From: Gulosibacter sp. 10
GTDB taxonomy: Bacteria > Actinomycetota > Actinomycetes > Actinomycetales > Microbacteriaceae
DNA length: 64,000 bases
Direction of reading: 5' to 3'
NCBI RefSeq assembly: GCF_900163695.1
Contig: NZ_FUIC01000022.1
Span: forward strand, 27,971-91,970
Positions 30,554-39,866 of this stretch are shown piece after piece. Position 1 is the stretch's first letter. Each line of letters starts with the position of its first letter. The position numbers and the translations under genes are program-made. Below the pieces are notes generated by a model, which had not been told where the DNA came from, did no database searches, and saw only the letters and a list, made by a program, of their open reading frames with translations.

Positions 30554-30567
30554 GTTTCACGTGGAAC
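30554..30567. promoter_or_regulatory. parS: parS site 6 (variant)
   Basis: GTTTCACGTGGAAC, single-change variant, same orientation as site 3. Confidence 0.9.
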
Positions 30568-30966
30568 ATCCCGCCTGCGAATGTTCGATTGAAGAACTGT
30601 ATTCGAGCACTACATCTGGCGCTCCCCGAATGCCTGTCTAGTGCCCCTTGGCGCCGCCCGTAGCGTGGAGTTTGCGAACTTTCCCGAAGCGAATCAGGTT
30701 CCGTCGTGCCAAGACAATCGAGTATGGAGCAGGCCGGCACAGTGGACAGCGGGGAGCCGATCTCCGAATGGTGGCGCTCGCAGCCCGTTTGGGTGGGAAG
30801 AATGTTCACGTGTCGCTAGAGAGGCACGACACAAGGTCGATCCAGGGCAGCCGCTGCGGAGCACGCGTGGACGACTGTACTTCTCGCCGATTCTCGTCGT
30901 CTGACAGGGGTCAAAGCAGTAATGCTTCCGTGATTTCGTTCATTATGAGGCGATGACCGTTGGTCT

Positions 30967-30980
30967 GTTCCACGTGAAAC
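30967..30980. promoter_or_regulatory. parS: parS site 7 (variant, reverse)
   Basis: GTTCCACGTGAAAC, the reverse complement of the variant at sites 3, 6 and 9. Confidence 0.9.
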
Positions 30981-31405
30981 GGGACGGAGACAGACGTGAG
31001 TTCGGGCGACCAGCCTCAGTCGGATGGGTCGAGAGAACGAATCAGAACGACAGTGACAGAGACAAGACGGTGGGAGGAATCGCTCCGACTCAACGCATGT
31101 CGTTGGTCGAGTACACCAGCCCGGGTTACCAGTGCTCAAACTGCGCGTGAGGTAAGGAATCCGCTCCGTCCGCAGACCGGACGAGTGTCGTGTTGGGGGC
31201 TCGTTTTGTGGATGTCGCAACGAGTTGCTCGGAACTGATTGACTATCCCCATGGCTTACTGGAGTGACGTGGTCGCCTCAGCCACGAATACGACCAACGA
31301 GATGCGTAAGCAGGAGCCAGGGTCTGTGGCTGATTAAGTTCAGTGGTACGAGCTCCCGGGCCAGTGGTGTGCCCAGCGACGAGCGCGCGTCGGTATCAGA
31401 GTGAC

Positions 31406-31419
31406 GTTTCACGTGAAAC
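31406..31419. promoter_or_regulatory. parS: parS site 8 (perfect)
   Basis: GTTTCACGTGAAAC, perfect palindrome. Confidence 0.95.
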
Positions 31420-31835
31420 GGGGTGTTTGAGTTCGAGCGTCCACCTCGGAAGCCTGACAAGAACGGTCCGGGCGTTGAAATTCTCCGATCAGGGGCGGTA
31501 CCGGGTCGGATTTCCCGCGTACGAGGTTCATTGAGGCGAGGCACTCATCCATGTTGGGGCGATCGCGAGTGCTCCGAATCAAGCTACATCGGTACTCAAC
31601 GAGGTGTGAACTGAAGCCACCTGGTGTCGGGCCTATGCATTCAGACGATGGGTTGTACCGCTTGCCGAACCGGGACAACCAATGATCCAGGTCCCTTCAG
31701 TCACACGAGGCAGAGAGAGGCCTATGGAGGCGGTACTCCTACCTGTCCTGAACCGGTCACGGTCGTACAGTCTTCGACGGCCTGCTCCGGAGGGCTGAGA
31801 GGAATGCGCAGGCCGTGAACGGGCATTGTGGGTAG

Positions 31836-31849
31836 GTTTCACGTGGAAC
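31836..31849. promoter_or_regulatory. parS: parS site 9 (variant)
   Basis: GTTTCACGTGGAAC, single-change variant. Confidence 0.9.
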
Positions 31850-32422
31850 GTCATGAGGCCGACTCGCTCCCCAACAGCGAATATGAGCAACAGTTGCGGG
31901 CACAAGATGCGCCGGCCACCCGGTACCGGCAGTGCTGGGAAAGAAGCCGATCCTTCAGGGGCTCGTCCTCGGGAACACAACTGGTCGATTGGAGGAGGGG
32001 CCGGGGTGATCAGCCATGCTTCTGGGTTCACGTGTGGGTGCTCTCGGTAGGTGGAGTCGAGAGACTATGCCCGATGCGTAGCCCGGAGTAGTACTGGCCC
32101 GGAGTAGTGCTTGGTTGAGATCGGTCTTGCCAATGACAAGCAATTGACCCCACTGATCCGCAGGTGTCAGGAACCGCTCCACTGCGGCAATCTCATCGCA
32201 GTCGCGGGCAGAGCCGTAGTCGTAACAGCACCCACGCCCGGAACAAGACCCGACATCGGGTCGGCGTTCGGGGACGAGATGACTTTTGGTTGCCTAGCGG
32301 GACCCGGTGGCTGCTGTCCTCCCGCTAGGAGGTGGTGCTCTCTCGTAGAGGTACGCACTTGTGGCACGGCAGGCGGAAGGTTGTGCGTCAAGACGTCGAG
32401 TAGGACTACCGAGCAGCGGTGT

Positions 32423-32436
32423 GTTTCACGTGAAAC
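32423..32436. promoter_or_regulatory. parS: parS site 10 (perfect)
   Basis: GTTTCACGTGAAAC, perfect palindrome. A half-site (CACGTGAAAC, 32638-32647) lies in the following 811-bp gap. Confidence 0.95.
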
Positions 32437-33233
32437 CACTTCGCCTACACAGAGCGGAGCGGGACAGACCGCAACCGAACGAGGTAGTTCATTGACTGCC
32501 CACCAGTGCAGGTTCCCGGAACTAGTAGTCGGCAGCCCCCAAGGGGCCGAAGCTTCGGCAGAAACCTCCTGGACGAGGTGGGCATTGACCTGTTGTGAAC
32601 GCTGGATAGTGGTCTGCATGTCGTCAGTCCCTGTGCGCACGTGAAACCCCTCCTTGGCCTGACAGAGACGCCAAGAGGCCGGTTTGGGCAGGAACAATCG
32701 GAAGTCCCATAGACGAAGCATCTTCCGCTTTCTCCGTCTACCTAGCTCGGTTCACTGCGAAGTACCACACATGCCGACGCGACTGCGCACGGCCGGCGGT
32801 CGCGTGCGTGCCCTGCTGTTGGCTTCGGGTACGACATGTGCTCCCGGAAGCGTCATCATCAGGGGCCGAACGAGTTCCCCGGGAGGCTTCACGAGTTGGA
32901 AGAGCGGGAGGGTTGCTCGGATATCGGCGAAGCAGGACAGGCTTGCCTGGAGGCGGTCAGCCACTTCCACTTCGACGATGTTTCGGAGGTGTGCGTTCTC
33001 GAGGCCTGCACTTCTCGCCAGCATCTCAATCGGGACACGCTCAATCGACAAGTCGAGCACGCACTTTGCTCACCGTTCCTGAAATGGACTCGAGGTGAGC
33101 GGGCCTGGTGACGTTCAGCAGCCGGGGAGGCATATGTCTGGTTGACATTGAGAAGGCGCGGATGGCGTCATGGGCCCGCAGAAGCGTGACTGGAGGTGGT
33201 CACTGACGGTGTCGCGTTCTGCGGACGAGGGGT

Positions 33234-33247
33234 GTTTCACGTGAAAC
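33234..33247. promoter_or_regulatory. parS: parS site 11 (perfect)
   Basis: GTTTCACGTGAAAC, perfect palindrome. Confidence 0.95.
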
Positions 33248-33510
33248 CGATGACGACCACGGGAGGCATTGGCAATGTCCCTGTTCACGTCAGGACTTGC
33301 TGTGGGAGATACGTAGAGCGAGGCTAGATCTGGTCGTACGACTGGCACTGGGCTGGGTAAGCGGAGGCGCTCAGACGCTCGGGCGGGTGTCGGAAGCCGG
33401 TTAGTGACGCTGAGTTTTGGTTGTCTGTGGCGCTCCCATTACGAATGGAACGAGTTCGTTTCGTCAGGTTCCACGCATTCCGAGACAACACGCTGCTGGC
33501 ACCTTGCGGC

Positions 33511-33565
<55 letters not shown>

Positions 33566-33736
33566 CGGGTCGCCTCACCATTCGGTTTTACCCAACAGAT
33601 TGCGGGAGTGACACGGGGGTCGCGAACGGCCGGTTGCGAACGGGGACTCGTATGACCTGCGCCGTGGTCCGTTCTGTGATTTGAAGGATTCACGAAGACC
33701 AACGGTACGGCTCTCACGAGAATCGAGGTATGAGCA

Positions 33737-33750
33737 GTTTCACGTGAAAC
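33737..33750. promoter_or_regulatory. parS: parS site 12 (perfect)
   Basis: GTTTCACGTGAAAC, perfect palindrome. Confidence 0.95.
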
Positions 33751-34141
33751 GGATAGTTGAGACCGAGGGGTTCTCCCGAGGACCTCGACGGAGCACCGGA
33801 ACGAACGTCCGAACCTCATCCACGAACCAACCAGCACGATGATGAGTCGGCCATCGCTTATGCAGCGAGTTGGCGTTCGCATGATCATGATCGTCTCTCG
33901 CATCACCGTCGGCTCGGCCGCTCGACTCTGCAGCAAGCGATGGATGGCCGATGACTGTTCGCCTCGGTACGCGCAACCCTATCGGTGCAGCAAGACGGTC
34001 AGCGAGCACAACCGCGCCCTCCCTCCACGATCGTGTCTTCCCATCTTTGGTTCGGTGGAACGCCACGAACATTATTCTCCCGCTATCAACAGTCAGGCAC
34101 AGCGACGAAGACCTTGGGAACGGGCACTGCCGGCGGTTACC

Positions 34142-34155
34142 GTTCCACGTGAAAC
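34142..34155. promoter_or_regulatory. parS: parS site 13 (variant, reverse)
   Basis: GTTCCACGTGAAAC, 188 bp upstream of the parA start codon and 74 bp from site 14. Confidence 0.9.
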
Positions 34156-34215
34156 GCTCTCTGAGCCTCCGCGAGCCGGGTCGACGGTACTGTCGTAATG
34201 GCACGGAACCCTCAT

Positions 34216-34229
34216 GTTCCACGTGAAAC
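34216..34229. promoter_or_regulatory. parS: parS site 14 (variant, reverse), parA leader
   Basis: GTTCCACGTGAAAC, 114 bp upstream of the parA start, followed after 4 bases by TTATGCACA (34234-34242), one change from a DnaA box. ParB bound here could influence parAB transcription. Confidence 0.9.
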
Positions 34230-34342
34230 GGAGTTATGCACATGGCCGCGAGTCACTTCGTTTTCCCTGCCTTGTCGACCAAGATGGAGGTCTCGGATCG
34301 AAATCGACACCGACCACGGTTCGGGAGAAAGGTGCTGCCAGC

Positions 34343-35242
34343 ATGAGCGATGTCTTCGACTCGCCGATCGCCCGACAGATCGCTGAACTCAACGCCAAGA
34401 AGAAGACCCTGAAGAAGAAAAGTGCGCCTCGACCTGGGAAAACTCGTGTCCTGGCAGTTTCGAACCAGAAGGGCGGCGTGGGGAAGACCACGACCACGGT
34501 GAACCTGGCTGCTGCGCTGGCAACGTTCGGACTTCGAGTGCTGGTCATCGATCTCGACCCGCAGGGCAACGCCTCCACGGCGCTCAACATCGATCATCGC
34601 GGTGACGCGATCGGCTCCTACGAAGTGCTGCTGGAGGACATCCCCCTCTCCGAGGTCATCCAGCCATGCACCGAGGTCCCCAACCTCTTCTGCAGCCCGG
34701 CCACGCTCAATCTCGCGGGCACTGATGTGGAGCTCGTTCCGCTCGAGAACCGCGAAACGCGGCTTCGCAGCGCGCTCGAATCCTTCCTCGACGAGCAGGA
34801 GACTGCGGGCAAGCGATTCGACTACATCTTCATCGATTGCCCTCCTGCGCTCGGCCTGCTCACGGTCAACGCACTCGTCGCGGCGACCGAAGTGCTCATC
34901 CCCATCCAGAGCGAGTACTACGCCCTCGAGGGCATCACGCAGCTCCGCGACACGATCGAGCAGATGCGCGGTTACCTGAACCCGGACCTCGTCGTGAGCA
35001 CGATCCTGCTCACCATGTACGACAGGCGCACGAACCTCTCGCGCGAAGTCGCCGAATCCGTCCGCGAGTTCTTCCCCAAGGAAACCCTCGACACCGAGAT
35101 CCCCCGATCGGTTCGCGTGTCGGAGGCCCCGAGCTTCAGCCAAACCGTCATCTCCTACGACCCGGAGGGTGTCGGCGCGGTCGCCTACAAGGAAGCAGCA
35201 TTGGAAATCGCACAACGAGGAGCAGCCAAGAATGGCCACTAA
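34343..35242 (+). CDS. parA: Chromosome-partitioning ATPase ParA (Soj)
   Basis: 299 residues from ATG at 34343; the frame is open further upstream only because parS site 14 reads as codons. A basic N-terminal leader (NAKKKTLKKKSAPRPGKTR, about 18-36) precedes the deviant Walker A KGGVGKTT (43-50), then LVIDLDPQGN (switch I) and YIFIDCPPALGLL (Walker B). ParA binds DNA nonspecifically as an ATP dimer and is released by ParB, moving ParB-parS complexes apart. It overlaps parB by 11 bases. The parS island lies directly upstream. Confidence 0.96.
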   Translation: MSDVFDSPIARQIAELNAKKKTLKKKSAPRPGKTRVLAVSNQKGGVGKTTTTVNLAAALATFGLRVLVIDLDPQGNASTALNIDHRGDAIGSYEVLLEDIPLSEVIQPCTEVPNLFCSPATLNLAGTDVELVPLENRETRLRSALESFLDEQETAGKRFDYIFIDCPPALGLLTVNALVAATEVLIPIQSEYYALEGITQLRDTIEQMRGYLNPDLVVSTILLTMYDRRTNLSREVAESVREFFPKETLDTEIPRSVRVSEAPSFSQTVISYDPEGVGAVAYKEAALEIAQRGAAKNGH

Positions 35243-36533
35243 GAAACGCTCGGGATTGGGCCGAGGTCTCAGCGCGCTCATCCCGCAAGGGCCTGCCACA
35301 ACGGACCGAGCAGTCGACGTCTTCTTCGACGGGTCCGCACCGACCGGTCGTCACGCCGAATCGGCAAAGACCGATCCAGAAACGCAGATCGCTGAAACGG
35401 ATCCTGCCGAGTCGAATCTCGAGCCGACCGGAAGTACTCCGAAGTCATCGAAATCCGCACCGAAGAGTCAATCGAACAAAAATACGAAAACAAAGCGTGC
35501 GGTGAAGCCGGCCTCCAAACCTGAGGAGGACGAGGCGCAAGCGGCATCCGAGGCGGAGACGAGCACGACCGCTCCGGATGCTGCTGCATCGGAAGACGCG
35601 GTGGAAGACGCCGAGGTCCGAGTCGACGCGCACACCGGTGAAATCGTGGAGTCCGTCGACGACGAGGCGGATGCGGTCGAGAACGACCTGCTCCCCATCC
35701 CGGGCGCGCAGCTCGCCACGCTCGACCCGTATCGGGTCGTGCCGAACGCGCGCCAGCCGCGCACCGAGTTCGACCAGGAATCGCTCGACGAGCTCATCAC
35801 CTCCGTGCGAGAGTTCGGCGTCTTCCAGCCGATCGTGGTCCGTCCCTTGCAGGAAGGCGATCCGCGCACCGGCGAGGGCGACTACGAGCTCATCATGGGC
35901 GAGCGCCGTCTGCGCGCGACGAAGGCGGCTGGGCGCGACAGCATCCCGGCCATCATCCGCCACACCGACGACGAGGACATGCTCCGCGATGCGCTCCTCG
36001 AGAACCTGCACCGCGCCGAGCTCAACCCGCTCGAAGAGGCGTCCGCGTACCAGCAGCTGCTCGACGACTTCGGCTGCACGCAGCAGGAGCTCTCGACCCG
36101 CATCGGCCGTTCGCGGCCGCGGATCTCGAACACGCTCCGGCTGCTCAAGCTGCCGGTGGAGGTGCAGCGGCAGGTCGCGGCCGGGGTGCTGAGCGCGGGG
36201 CACGCGCGTGCGATCCTCTCCGTAGGCGAACCCGCGCTCATGGCCAGGCTCGGGGAGAAGATCATCAACGAGCAGCTCTCGGTGCGCGAAGCCGAGCTCG
36301 CAGCCGCCCGGATGACGATCGGCACCGAGAAGCCCGAGTCGAAGCAGCAGGTCGGCAGCGACTCGCTCAACGCCCACCTCTCAGAGGTGGGCGAGCGGCT
36401 CGGCGACCGCCTCAACACCCGCGTGAAGGTGGTGCTGCGCAAGACGAAGGGGCAGATCAACATCGACTTCGCCTCGGTCGCCGACCTCAACCGCATCCTG
36501 GAGGCCATCGGCGAGGAACAGACCGACAGCTGA
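35232..36533 (+). CDS. parB: Chromosome-partitioning protein ParB (CTP-dependent clamp)
   Basis: 433 residues from ATG at 35232 (MATKKRSGLGRGLSALIPQ), with GAGGAG upstream. The N-terminal RGLSALI motif stimulates ParA. A long, charged, low-complexity linker (about 20-155; Lys/Ser then Glu/Ala-rich) separates it from the CTP-binding domain, where GERRLRATKAAG (from about 223) and ENLHRAELNPLEEA (from about 257) are the CTP-pocket motifs. A helix-turn-helix that reads parS follows (CTQQELSTRIGRSRPRISNTL), and a C-terminal dimerisation region ends the protein. The linker makes it longer than most actinobacterial ParBs as I know them. It loads at parS and slides along DNA as a clamp. Confidence 0.96.
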   Translation: MATKKRSGLGRGLSALIPQGPATTDRAVDVFFDGSAPTGRHAESAKTDPETQIAETDPAESNLEPTGSTPKSSKSAPKSQSNKNTKTKRAVKPASKPEEDEAQAASEAETSTTAPDAAASEDAVEDAEVRVDAHTGEIVESVDDEADAVENDLLPIPGAQLATLDPYRVVPNARQPRTEFDQESLDELITSVREFGVFQPIVVRPLQEGDPRTGEGDYELIMGERRLRATKAAGRDSIPAIIRHTDDEDMLRDALLENLHRAELNPLEEASAYQQLLDDFGCTQQELSTRIGRSRPRISNTLRLLKLPVEVQRQVAAGVLSAGHARAILSVGEPALMARLGEKIINEQLSVREAELAAARMTIGTEKPESKQQVGSDSLNAHLSEVGERLGDRLNTRVKVVLRKTKGQINIDFASVADLNRILEAIGEEQTDS

Positions 36534-36753
36534 CCGGATCGCGTGAACAGGGCTCGGAGGACGAGCTCTGCGCAGCGTGATGGTTGCGACTGGAGGCGCT
36601 CCAAGCGTCGTAAGCGCGCGTGCCGACGAGGCTCGCCGGCCGCGATGGGCCCCGCCGGCCGCGATGAGGCCCGCCGGCACGCGGTGTGCTCGTCTCCTGG
36701 ACGCTCCAGCCCCGCATTCTGGAGGCTCCAGCCCCTCACGCATCCCGATGAGA

Positions 36754-36800
36754 CGACCAGCACGGCGCCGCCCCTCCATGGGGCGGCGCCGTGCTGGTCG
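36754..36800 (+). terminator. Strong hairpin terminator after parB
   Basis: A 21-bp perfect inverted repeat (left arm 36754-36774 beginning CGACCAGCACGGCGCCG; right arm 36780-36800) with a 5-base loop TCCAT, 220 bases after the parB stop. No T-tract. The 220 bases between parB and the hairpin hold only short GC-rich repeats (GGCTCCAGCCCC twice). Confidence 0.85.
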
Positions 36801-36854
36801 GGCAGGTCGGAACCGGCAGGATGAGCGCCGATCGGATCGGTAGGCCGCGCCGGT

Positions 36855-37138
36855 TGGGGCTGGGTGGGTCAGGGCGGGCGGCTCAAGGCCAAGCCGGTTA
36901 GGGCTGGCCGGGTCAGGGCCGGTCGGCTCAGAACTAGGCAGGGCAGACCCGAGCGGGTCAGGATCGGACGGGTCAGGATCGGACGGGTCAGGATCGGACG
37001 GGTCAGGATCGGACGGGTCAGGATCGGACGGGTCAGGATCGGACGGGTCAGGATCGGACGGGTCAGGATCGGACGGGTCAGGGCCGCGCGGGCCAGACCC
37101 CGGGAGGCTCAGAACCGGATCGGCCAGGCCCCCGCCGC
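36855..37138. repeat. 15-bp minisatellite between parB and the MHS transporter
   Basis: Eight identical copies of GGATCGGACGGGTCA fill 36961-37080. Degenerate copies of the same 15-bp period (for example CTGGCCGGGTCAGGG) extend left to about 36855 and more weakly right to the transporter stop at 37139. The 15-bp period keeps a frame and gives artificial Arg-Ile-Gly-Arg-Val or Asp-Pro-Ser-Asp-Pro repeats; no start signal or domain supports translation. Confidence 0.9.
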
Positions 37139-38506
37139 TCACGACCGCGCGGGTCGCCAGTCCTTCCACCGACCGCTTCGCTCGAACTCGAGATCGAGCG
37201 GCACCCCCGTACGGTCGCGCAGCAGCGACGTCGCGACGAGCCCGATCGCCGTCATGAACAGCAGGTAGAACACGATCGCCCAGGTGGTTCCGAAGGACTG
37301 CAGCAGGACCTGCGCGATCGTCGGAGCGAAGGCGCCGCCGAGCACCCCGCCGATCGCGTAGCTGATGGAGATGCCGGAATAGCGGATGGAGGCCGGGAAC
37401 GCCTCCGCGTACCAGACGGCCTGGGGGCCGTAGGTGATGCCGAGGCCGACGGCGAGCAGGCAGCAGCCGAGGAGCACGCCCCCGACCCCGCCGGTGAACA
37501 CGAACTGGAACAGCGGGACGATGCCCGCCGCCTGGATGAACCAGCCCGCCGTCACCACCGGTTTGCGGCCGAACCGGTCGGTCAGCATGCCGGCGATCAG
37601 CGTGGAGAGCGCCCACACGACCGCCGCGGTGAGCACCGCTAGCTGTACGTGCACCGGGTTGTAGCCCAGCCCGCCCTGTTCCTCGGGGCGGGAGGCGAGG
37701 CCCTGCACGTAGCCGCCCGTGAGCATATAGCCCACGGCGTTGTTCCCCGCGAAGAACAGGGCGCACAGCAGCACCAGCGGGGTGTGCTGCTTGAACACCT
37801 GCACGATAGGCGCCGACTCCTGCTGCCGAGTCTCCGCGATCTCGCTGAACACCGGGGATTCGTCCACCGACTTGCGGATGAGGTGGCCGACGACGATGAG
37901 GACGACGGAGAACAGGAACGGTACCCGCCATCCCCAGGCGGCGAACGCGTCGCCCGGCGCGATCTGCTGCATCACCGCGAGCATCGCCGAGGCGAGCAGC
38001 ATGCCGAACGGCACTCCGAGCTGCGGCATGATGCCGAACAGCCCGCGCCTGCGGGTGGGCGCGTGCTCCACGGCCATGAGCACGGCGCCGCCCCATTCGC
38101 CGCCGGCGGAGAGCCCCTGGAGGATGCGGAGGAGGATGAGCAGGATCGGCGCGGCGATACCGACGGTCTCGTAGGTGGGCAGCAGGCCGATGCCGGTGGT
38201 CGCGATGCCCATCAGCAGCAGGGTCAGCACGAGCATCGGCCGGCGGCCGAGCTTGTCGCCGAAGTGGCCGGCGAGGAAGGCCCCGAGCGGGCGGAACAGG
38301 AACGAGAGGCCGATCGTGACGAGCGAGAGGATCTGCATCATCCCCTCGCCAGCGGGCTCGAAGAAGAGCTGCGCCAGCACGAGGTTCGCCGCGAAGGCGT
38401 AGATGAAGAAGTCGTACCACTCGATCGTGGTGCCGATCACCGAGGCCGCGATGACTTTTCGCCGTTCGTGCGGGGTGCTCGTCGGTTGTGCGGTTTTCGT
38501 AGTCAT
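37139..38506 (-). CDS. MHS-family metabolite:proton symporter
   Basis: 455 residues from ATG at 38506 (MTTKTAQPT). Motifs of the metabolite:H+ symporter branch of the MFS: IGTTIEWYDFFIYAFAANLV in helix 1, FRPLGAFLAGHFGDKLGRRPML in the helix 2-3 loop, and a second DRFGRKPV loop in the C-terminal half; twelve helices in total. The branch takes up carboxylates such as shikimate, alpha-ketoglutarate or aromatic acids. It is 32 bases downstream of the P450 gene on the same strand and probably imports the P450 substrate or a related compound (inference). Confidence 0.88.
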   Translation of the reverse strand: MTTKTAQPTSTPHERRKVIAASVIGTTIEWYDFFIYAFAANLVLAQLFFEPAGEGMMQILSLVTIGLSFLFRPLGAFLAGHFGDKLGRRPMLVLTLLLMGIATTGIGLLPTYETVGIAAPILLILLRILQGLSAGGEWGGAVLMAVEHAPTRRRGLFGIMPQLGVPFGMLLASAMLAVMQQIAPGDAFAAWGWRVPFLFSVVLIVVGHLIRKSVDESPVFSEIAETRQQESAPIVQVFKQHTPLVLLCALFFAGNNAVGYMLTGGYVQGLASRPEEQGGLGYNPVHVQLAVLTAAVVWALSTLIAGMLTDRFGRKPVVTAGWFIQAAGIVPLFQFVFTGGVGGVLLGCCLLAVGLGITYGPQAVWYAEAFPASIRYSGISISYAIGGVLGGAFAPTIAQVLLQSFGTTWAIVFYLLFMTAIGLVATSLLRDRTGVPLDLEFERSGRWKDWRPARS

Positions 38507-38538
38507 GATTTGACGTCCTTGTCGAAATCGGTCGTTCG

Positions 38539-39738
38539 TCACCAGGTGACGGGAAGGGCGGTGATGCCGCGGAAGACCCAGCCGTCCCAGAGGGTCGGGC
38601 GCTCGGGGTCCAGCCGCAGCGAGGGGATGCGTTCGTAGAGCGCCGGCAGGGCGTGCTCGGCGATGGCGTTCTTGGCGGCCCAGCGGCCGGCGCACATGTG
38701 GACGCCGCTGCCGAACGCGAGGTGCCCGCGCGCGGTGCGGCGCGCGTCGTAGCGGTCGGCGTCGGGGAAGACCTGCTCGTCGCGGTTGGCGCTCGCGAGG
38801 AGGAGCCCGACGTTCGTGCCCTCGGGCAGCTGCGCGCCGAGGAACTCCGAATCGACGGCGACCTCGCGGGGGATCATGCCGATGGGCGACTGCCAGCGGG
38901 CGGTCTCCTCGAACGCGTCCCCCCACGAGACCTCCCCGGCGAGCACGGCATCGCGCTGCTCGGGATGCAGGGAGAGCGCCCAGACCATGTTGGTGATCAT
39001 GTGCTGGGGCTCGTTCATGCCGCCGGAGATCGTGAGATGCACGTTCGCGCGCACGACCTCCTCCGGCAGCCCCACCTGCAGCAGATGGGAGGTAACGGAT
39101 CCGTCCGGCGCCTCGCGCAGGCGCGGCAGGAGCTCGTCGAGCAGCGCGTCCACCTCCGATTGGCTCTCATCGCATCGCCGCCAGATCGCCGCGTCGTCGA
39201 GGAGGTTGCCGATGCCGGCGATGTAGGAGGTCGACCACCGGCGCATGCTCTCCACATCCACCTCCTCGGGGAAGCCGAGCAGGTCGATGAGGTTCTGGCT
39301 CGCCACGGGCGCGGCGAAATCCCTGTTGAGATCGGCGCGCTCCGGCCCGATCTCGAGCAGGTGCTCCGCCCAGACGGCCACGTTCTCGGCGAACCGCGGC
39401 GACCACACCGAGGTGATCGCCTTCGGCCGCAGCGTCGGGTTGATCGCCGAGCGCTCGGCGGCGTGCTCGGGGTCGTCCTTCCGCAGCATGGGCCTGCCAC
39501 CCAGGGCGCGCATCATCGTGAGGTTCTGCTCGGAGTAGGAGCTGAAGATCTCGGGGCGGCGCTCGGCCCCGCTCACCGCCTCGTGGGTGGTGAGGAACAC
39601 GCGCCCCACCGCGGGCGCGTGGACGATCGGGCCGAGCGCCCGCAGCCGCGCGAACTGCGGGTACGGATCGACCATGGCCTCGTGCGGGTCGAACCAATCG
39701 GCCACCGGGATATCGGCGGAGATGAGCGTGGGCGTCAT
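38539..39738 (-). CDS. Cytochrome P450 monooxygenase
   Basis: 399 residues from ATG at 39738, with AAGGAG 8 bases upstream. The heme-binding loop is FGSGVHMCAGRWAAKNAI (Cys ligand), the ExxR motif is in EETARWQSP, and the proximal region PEHAAERSAINPTLRPK fits a bacterial soluble P450. The I-helix reads SGGMNEPQHM, so the usual acid-Thr pair (Asp-Thr in P450cam) is replaced by Asn-Glu, an unusual proton-delivery arrangement. Electrons should come from the ferredoxin and reductase encoded at 40958-42447. Substrate unknown; a LysR gene lies upstream on the same strand. Confidence 0.93.
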   Translation of the reverse strand: MTPTLISADIPVADWFDPHEAMVDPYPQFARLRALGPIVHAPAVGRVFLTTHEAVSGAERRPEIFSSYSEQNLTMMRALGGRPMLRKDDPEHAAERSAINPTLRPKAITSVWSPRFAENVAVWAEHLLEIGPERADLNRDFAAPVASQNLIDLLGFPEEVDVESMRRWSTSYIAGIGNLLDDAAIWRRCDESQSEVDALLDELLPRLREAPDGSVTSHLLQVGLPEEVVRANVHLTISGGMNEPQHMITNMVWALSLHPEQRDAVLAGEVSWGDAFEETARWQSPIGMIPREVAVDSEFLGAQLPEGTNVGLLLASANRDEQVFPDADRYDARRTARGHLAFGSGVHMCAGRWAAKNAIAEHALPALYERIPSLRLDPERPTLWDGWVFRGITALPVTW

Positions 39739-39866
39739 CGGACTGCTCCTTTGCAGGGATGTCGGGCTCGTCGCGAACGGTGCGACGATTGCCATACTCG
39801 TTCCTGCCGATTCCCGGAGCAACCGGTGTTTTCCGGTGTGGTACCCCGCAGAAGCCGGGAAATCCC

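Noticed and set aside
28250..32721. Many open frames of 60-190 codons across the parS island
   Set aside because: They overlap on both strands, lack family motifs and start signals, and several share the peptide FHVKR or SRET simply because parS is read as codons.
36381..38420. Long minus-strand frame through the minisatellite and the transporter
   Set aside because: It is the out-of-frame shadow of the MHS transporter and contains the Asp-Pro-Ser repeat of the 15-bp array.
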